A stretch of 64,000 bases of DNA, taken from the NCBI RefSeq assembly GCF_023856365.1, contig NC_064541.1:25460214-25524213 (forward strand). Direction: 5' to 3'. This document shows, piece after piece, positions 58,650 through 64,000 of this stretch. Both the position numbers and the translations under genes were made by a program. Below the pieces are notes generated by a model. That model saw only the letters and a list, made by a program, of their open reading frames with translations. It was not told where the DNA came from and did not search any database. Within the stretch, counting starts at the first letter, position 1. The number at the start of each line of letters is the position of its first letter. Source of the DNA: Brienomyrus brachyistius. Lineage: Eukaryota; Chordata; Actinopteri; Osteoglossiformes; Mormyridae.

Positions 58650-60480
58650 GCCTGCCGCTGTTATTCCTCCCTATTTCCTGTCTTCTTCATCGTGGCCACG
58701 CCCCCTTCTGAGCGATCTGAGCACCTGACCAGTGGAGGGTGGCGGAGGCTGGGGCGGGGCTTGGTTTTCGGACCTGTGTGACCGCGGCCTCCCCCTGGAG
58801 GACTCCGCCGGATGCTTCGGCTGCTGTGTTGTTACGGTTGTTTTTCCTGTACAGCCATTGGTGCTGTAGGCGGCCCCCACCCACCCTATTAGCCAATGAG
58901 TGGCAGCCATGGCAAACTGTTGGGTTATAGTGAATTGAGTGAGTGAGGTCATTCATTTAAATTTAAATTGTATGTTATGGATTTCAGCTTTGTATTGCTT
59001 TTAATGGGCATGGGGAGCAGTCATGTGTGAGATCTGGAAATGAATGTGCAATGTTTAGCCCTGGACGCCTGGAAGACTGACCTTACGGACGGAGGGAAGC
59101 ACAAGACTAAAAGCACGTCAGACCCTGTTTCAGTCCCCAGTACGTCTTGTGTGGCATGAGAGGTTGTCCTGTGCACCTCCTGTGTGTGACATGCACACCA
59201 AACGGTTCTGATCCAGTTACACACCCCCACATGGCGTATTTCCACAGCAGTGCACATGGTGTAAATTAATAGAATTTTAATATAAGACCCTGGTGTTGGA
59301 GTAGTAAATCAGGTATGGAGAGATGGGCCAGGGGAAATTCTACAGAACCGGGCTGGTCTTCCTGCTGGTCACAGCACTCTGCTTGCAGAAAGACTTTTGT
59401 CAGGATACATAATATTTATTATTATTCCTTTTTGGTTTATTAGTCTTATTATTGTAACGGAGGTTGGAAGTCAGTCGGTAATTAGCTACGCTGTGGGTTT
59501 TCATAAAACCAGGAGACTGAGGCGACAGTGTACATCCCCTGCCCCATCCCTGCCTTTATCTCCATCCTTCTTGCTGTATTTTATCAGGCATGGAAGAATC
59601 ACCGTTTAGTCCTTTACTGGAGTCTGGGACATGATATGCTGTTTACTTTGTAGCCATGATCCACACAACCCACATCCCAACTGGCTGCACCGCTGGCCCC
59701 AGCAAGCCCCCCCCATGGCATGTAAGACACGCCCATCCCCACTACAGAACAAACGCATGCAGCCGGACAGAAGCAGATATCGCCACACACTCACACGCAT
59801 CTGGACACCTGGTTAGATGTATGTTTGTGCTCAGACTGATTCAGCAGGGTTGAGTGCACAGAGTAAGCAAATTTCTACTGTAATGCTTATTTATTAGTTT
59901 GTGTTCTGGATTGTATATATTAGCTGAGAGCTTTAAAATAACTAGAGAAACTTTATGTATGTTATTTTCATTTTGTTTTTGGACTTGTGTTTGTATTCAA
60001 GGCCAATTTGTAATTATTGCCCTGTTGTGATTTTCGGTTTAGTCGCGGGTTTCGGTTAGAGTCTCCATCGCCATCCCATGTCAGTGCATCCGCGTTCCTC
60101 CTCAAATCACTGTCACTCTTGTGAATTCTGCTTTTGCTGCAGGCTGTTCCAGCTCAAACATGAAACTTTTCTATTCACCCTCCAAATATTTTTAAATGGA
60201 AGGACCGAGGAGCATTATACTTCATTTCTACATTTAAATGCAAAAAAAATCTCCTATATATGAGGCTGGGAAAAAGCCCAACTGGACCAGGACCTGAAGG
60301 AGGATAGGTTTGCGACCCCAAACGAATTGTGCTGTCTGATATTCCCCCCCTCGTCCCCCATCCCGAGCACAAGGCCGCATGATTGTACTCTAGAGATGTA
60401 ACTAATCTTCTGTACTATTTTTAAACAAAGGAGGACTTTATACTAATTTACAAATAAAAGGCTTTGATATAGCATTCTGG
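58650..60480 (+). terminator. scap: SCAP 3'UTR and poly(A) signal
   Basis: About 1.8 kb of non-coding sequence ending with AATAAA at 60453-60458. No other hexamer of this strength seen earlier. Confidence 0.7.
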
Positions 60481-60494
60481 ACTTTAGGTTGATT

Positions 60495-60850
60495 TCAGAG
60501 TTACTGCTGTTTGTTTATTACTGATGTTCTGCTGTAGGGGGGCTCTGTAATTGCATTCCCAAGCTCGGTGGATTGTCGGATGACAAACAGGTGACAAGAC
60601 ACTGATCACTCTCAGAACACTTACTTTAATCCAGGTGTATTTACAGGGTTATAAGAAAAGAAGCAAAGAGGAGTTAAAAATATGCATTACGATTTCTGGT
60701 CTGCTGATTCTGGTGTGTTTTTGTAGGTAAGAGAGCGAGCAAGGCAATGGGGAAATCAGTATTATTAAAGCCAATTTCAGTAATAACTAATCTTCCATTC
60801 TGTTCGTCATATATACGTACAATCACCCAATCAGATCAGATACACCACTG

Positions 60851-60887
<37 letters not shown>

Positions 60888-61287
60888 CCTGCTATACAAG
60901 AAGCTAATTAGGATCCTGGCCAAACAGCAACCAGCACGGCCGTCTTGTGTCCACAATTCCAGTTAAATTCTACTGTGTTCTTAAACCCCCCCCCCCCCCC
61001 AACACACAGCTGATAGGAATTTAGATCTTCTGGACCTCAGAACGTACCCACCACAGTCGCTGCCTTTCTCATGCAGACTGGCCACACGAGGAGAGACAGG
61101 AGGACAGCACAGCACGAGGCAGAGGTGCTACACAGCAGGACAGGAGAGCATGCTTGGATAGCCAGAGGGCCGCTAGAGATGTTCAGGGGAACACAAGGCA
61201 GACAGACCCACAGTGATGTGGTCCCAAGGGACAGAATGGAAAGGGAGAACAGGGACAAAGCATAAGGGACAGGAGGGCAGTGGCTCT
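60495..61287 (-). terminator. ptpn23: PTPN23 3'UTR and poly(A) signal
   Basis: On the minus strand AATAAA lies at 60519-60514, with an ATTAAA alternative at 60630-60625. Contains (GT)n at about 60853-60884 and a poly(C) run at 60987-61000. Confidence 0.6.
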
Positions 61288-64000
61288 TCAGGTCTTGCTG
61301 AGTGTCCACAGCGGGTCCAGGCTGCTAAGCGGGTCGTCCCCGGATGGCTCTCGCTGCAGGCCCTGCCCGTTGTGTGGCTGCAGGAAGCTCTGCTTGTTGA
61401 TCCGGGGTTTCCCTCGGCTGCCGCTGTCTAGAGTGAACGCCTCAGGCGTAAGGGAAGCCAGCAGCTCCAGGGAGGAGGAGGAGGAGCTTGTGGGTTGGGG
61501 CGGAGTCGGGTGGTGATTGGCAGCAGGGGTGGGGCCAGGGAGGTGATTGACAGAGCCATCCAGGCTGCTGCCCTGGTCTGTAGTGGGAGGCGGAGGGGAC
61601 TGCACCTTCATTGGTGGGGAGGGGGATAGGGAATGGGGAGGGCTGAGAGACAGGGGCTGGGGTGCAGTGTAGGGGGCATGGATGGCGGTCATGCTGTTTG
61701 GCTCTGGCTTCCCGGGGAGGTCGGAACCCAAGATTGCGCCCTGCTCCGGGCTGCTGCTCGGTGGCCGAATGCTCAGTTTGGCGATGGTAGCCTGGATAGA
61801 GCTGATTGGCATGTCCCCACCAAGGACAATATCCTGGGACTCCTGACGCGAGTACGCCTAGCGCAGGAGGACAGATAGACAGAGCGTCAGTGTTACCTGT
61901 AGATGCAGTCGTCTCCCCTCCATACTCAACCCTGAGCAAACGTGATAAGTACTAGACGCACTAGACGTACCCTGACAACCGGACTGTTGGGGGTTCTGTT
62001 GCAGGGGATGCTGGGGATTCCATGGCGCTGGAGAACCTGCTCTGCGTGCATCAGGACAGCTTCGTAGCAGAACTTGAGGTGAAGCTGTAGAGGAGGCAGG
62101 GGGGTGTCATATGGAGCTTGGCTCGGGGGGGTCAAGTTGTCACCCCCTAGATGAACAACTGGGCAAGTGGTTACCTTCTCTTGCAGCATGTTCTTCCGCT
62201 GCTGCCTCATCTTCCTCACCAGTGACAGCAGGTCAGGGATGCCATTTCCAGCATCGAGCTCCTGCAGTGCTGCATACAGGAGGCAGAAAGCACCAGTACG
62301 GCCCACCCCCGAGCTGGAATGGAGGGAGGGAGGAGTCAAACATTCAGTCAAACCACCAAATCCCACCCATCTATCCCTTAAGCTTGATATGCAATTTATT
62401 ACATTATAGGACGTCACAAATGACCCAGTGACCAGCAGCGCTGTGATCACCCCCGTACCTGCAGTGCACTACGATCGGAGTGTGTAGAGGGCGCTGGTGC
62501 AGGTAGTGTCCATGGACTTCCTGGATGAAGCGGATCAGATTGCTCTGGCTGTCTGGGAGCCCCCTGTATGGACACACGTGCATCATTCATGCATCAGCTT
62601 GTTCTGGGGTCACTGGCGGCAGTGAGGAGTGACCCACACATCCCACATATCCCACACATCCCACATATCCCACTCACAGCTCAGGCCAGGAGGTGAACTG
62701 CAGGTGCATGACAGTGCGCCGCAGACTCTGGTCCCGGTACTGCAGGCTGATCATACGCTCCACATGAGTGGGCGTGGCCTTCTGCGTGGTGAGCGTCAGC
62801 ACGATGGGCCCGTGGCACAGCTGCTGGCCGCGCTCTGACGGGAAGTAGCACGGCACCTTTTGCTGCCAAACAAGAAGCGACACCCTCAAGACGATAGTAC
62901 TCGGTCACTGTCAAACTGAGGCTTCTTACAATGACTGTTCAGGTTTCCATCGAAGGCATATAATCATACGGTACAGCCAGTGGCTGGGCACAGAATGACA
63001 GCCTGTTGGGCTGCCATAAGGACCCATGCTCTTAGTGGCTGCCCTCCCACAGCCCGCACACCCCCCTACCTTCTCCAGCTCCTGCTCCGACACCAGCATG
63101 ACCACCAACGACACCTTCTGCTCGTACACCATGAGCCAGAAGTCGGCGGCGGTGCCGGGCAGCGGGGCCTGCGTGGCGATGAAGTGGGGGCAGTAAGGGG
63201 ACAGCTCCTCCACGGTGCTGGCATTGATGTAGTCGTCCTTGCCGGAGCTCAGCAGCACACGGTTGCAGTCATAGGGCATGACGTCCTGCCGCCGGTTCTT
63301 CATGCTGTAGCAGCGCGCCACAGCGATGGAGAGCTGGCGAACGTCGCGCTCCTGCTGCTCCTGTAGCTCCCGCCAGTGGCTGTCCAGCTCGGCCGGCTCC
63401 GCCAGCGCCTGCACCTCCGCGCCGAAACGCTCCAGGTCCTCGCGCAGCCTCTGGACGCGGCCCGGGGCGCCATAGGGGTCGCCCTCTATAAGCCGCACAC
63501 CTGCGGGCTGCCGGGAGCGCTGCCCGTCCTGCGGGTCCGCCTTGGTGGGTAGCAGTACGTGGCCGGCCGCCTTGGGGCCCCCGTGCAGACCCTCAGGGCT
63601 GCTGGACAGGAGGTCATCTGTGCTGGAACTCATTCGCTGGAATAAGGGGCCCAAGCTGCTGGCGGGAGGTGGGGAGGCGGAGGACACGGGGGGAGAGGAG
63701 GCAGAGCCAGGATGGGGGAGGTGGGTCACTCCTGTGCTTCCAGTGAGGGAGGGAGAAGGAGAGGGGTGCTGGGGTATAAGCACTGGGGAGGGAGATGGCG
63801 ACATCATGCTGGGGGGCTGGCTGGCTGATGAGCCCGAACCGGGTGGCAGCATTGGTGGTGGGGTAGGGGCTGGTTGGGGTACATGACCCCCGGGAGGTGG
63901 GGTAGGGGGACAGTAACCGGGGCAGGAACTCTGCGGCTGAACAGGGCCAGCAGGAGGCTGGGGCATGACGGGACCCCCTCCCGTGTAGCACACTGTCCCT
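61288..64000 (-). CDS. ptpn23: PTPN23 (HD-PTP), ESCRT-linked pseudophosphatase, 3' part
   Basis: Endosomal Bro1-domain protein that works with ESCRT in receptor sorting. Minus-strand exons seen, in gene order: 64000-63070 (continues beyond the window), 62862-62678, 62563-62459, 62313-62175, 62084-61971, 61857-61288 (TGA). Phases agree. The large exon encodes the Pro-rich region ([17 protein letters not shown]) and then the start of the PTP domain ([44 protein letters not shown]). Next come [21 protein letters not shown], the signature loop [12 protein letters not shown], and [10 protein letters not shown]. The last exon holds [20 protein letters not shown], a Ser/Pro-rich stretch and [18 protein letters not shown] near the C-terminus ([10 protein letters not shown]). 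The Bro1 and coiled-coil parts lie outside. Confidence 0.94.
61971..63345 (-). other. ptpn23: PTPN23 PTP domain with degenerate catalytic loops
   Basis: The WPD loop reads WPE (exon 62862-62678). The P-loop reads [10 protein letters not shown], with Ser where active classical PTPs usually have Ala; it is split by the intron between 62459 and 62313 within a Ser codon. Both changes are shared with human PTPN23, which is regarded as having little or no phosphatase activity. Confidence 0.85.

Overview
The window is vertebrate nuclear DNA, almost certainly from a ray-finned (teleost) fish. I infer this from compact spliced genes with GT-AG introns, Tc1-type and hAT-type transposon remnants, a tRNA-derived SINE remnant, abundant (CA)n tracts and minisatellites, and proteins that align well to human orthologues recalled from memory. 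I cannot name the species.

Five protein-coding genes are present: SMARCC1 (+, 3' part only, coding to 8186), CSPG5 (+, 15106-33123), ELP6 (+, 43243-45365), SCAP (+, 50301-58649) and PTPN23 (-, 64000-61288, 3' part only). This is the gene order and relative orientation of human 3p21.31, and it supports choosing SMARCC1 over SMARCC2. I built the exon models by hand from splice sites, reading-frame continuity and family similarity. Every model keeps frame. ELP6 gives 265 codons, SCAP 1240, CSPG5 523 (542 with a cassette exon), and the SMARCC1 part about 878.

Layout: 1-9.2 kb holds 23 SMARCC1 exons and its 3'UTR, with two intronic hAT-type MITEs that still carry 8-bp target duplications. 9.2-15.1 kb is intergenic, with fish repeats and a decayed, internally duplicated Tc1 copy on the minus strand. 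15.1-34.2 kb is CSPG5, with long introns rich in simple repeats and a minisatellite of about 750 bp in its 3'UTR. 34.2-43.2 kb is intergenic and holds a third hAT MITE, three large minisatellites (41/42-mer, 44-mer, 57/60-mer) and two copies of a CA-flanked repeat. 43.2-45.6 kb is ELP6, with a third copy of that repeat inside it. 45.7-47.9 kb holds another minisatellite and two copies of a further dispersed repeat around the CpG-rich SCAP promoter. 50.3-60.5 kb is SCAP. 60.5-64 kb is the 3' part of PTPN23, which converges on SCAP; their poly(A) signals lie about 56 bp apart.

The genes are linked by position rather than pathway. SMARCC1 is a BAF chromatin-remodeller core subunit. CSPG5 is a neural transmembrane proteoglycan. 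ELP6 belongs to the Elongator tRNA-modification complex. SCAP is the sterol-sensing SREBP escort. PTPN23 is an ESCRT-associated pseudophosphatase. I saw no unknown gene system. The more unusual content is the repeat landscape, one unexplained exon-like segment (17624-17753) and some alternative-splicing signals.
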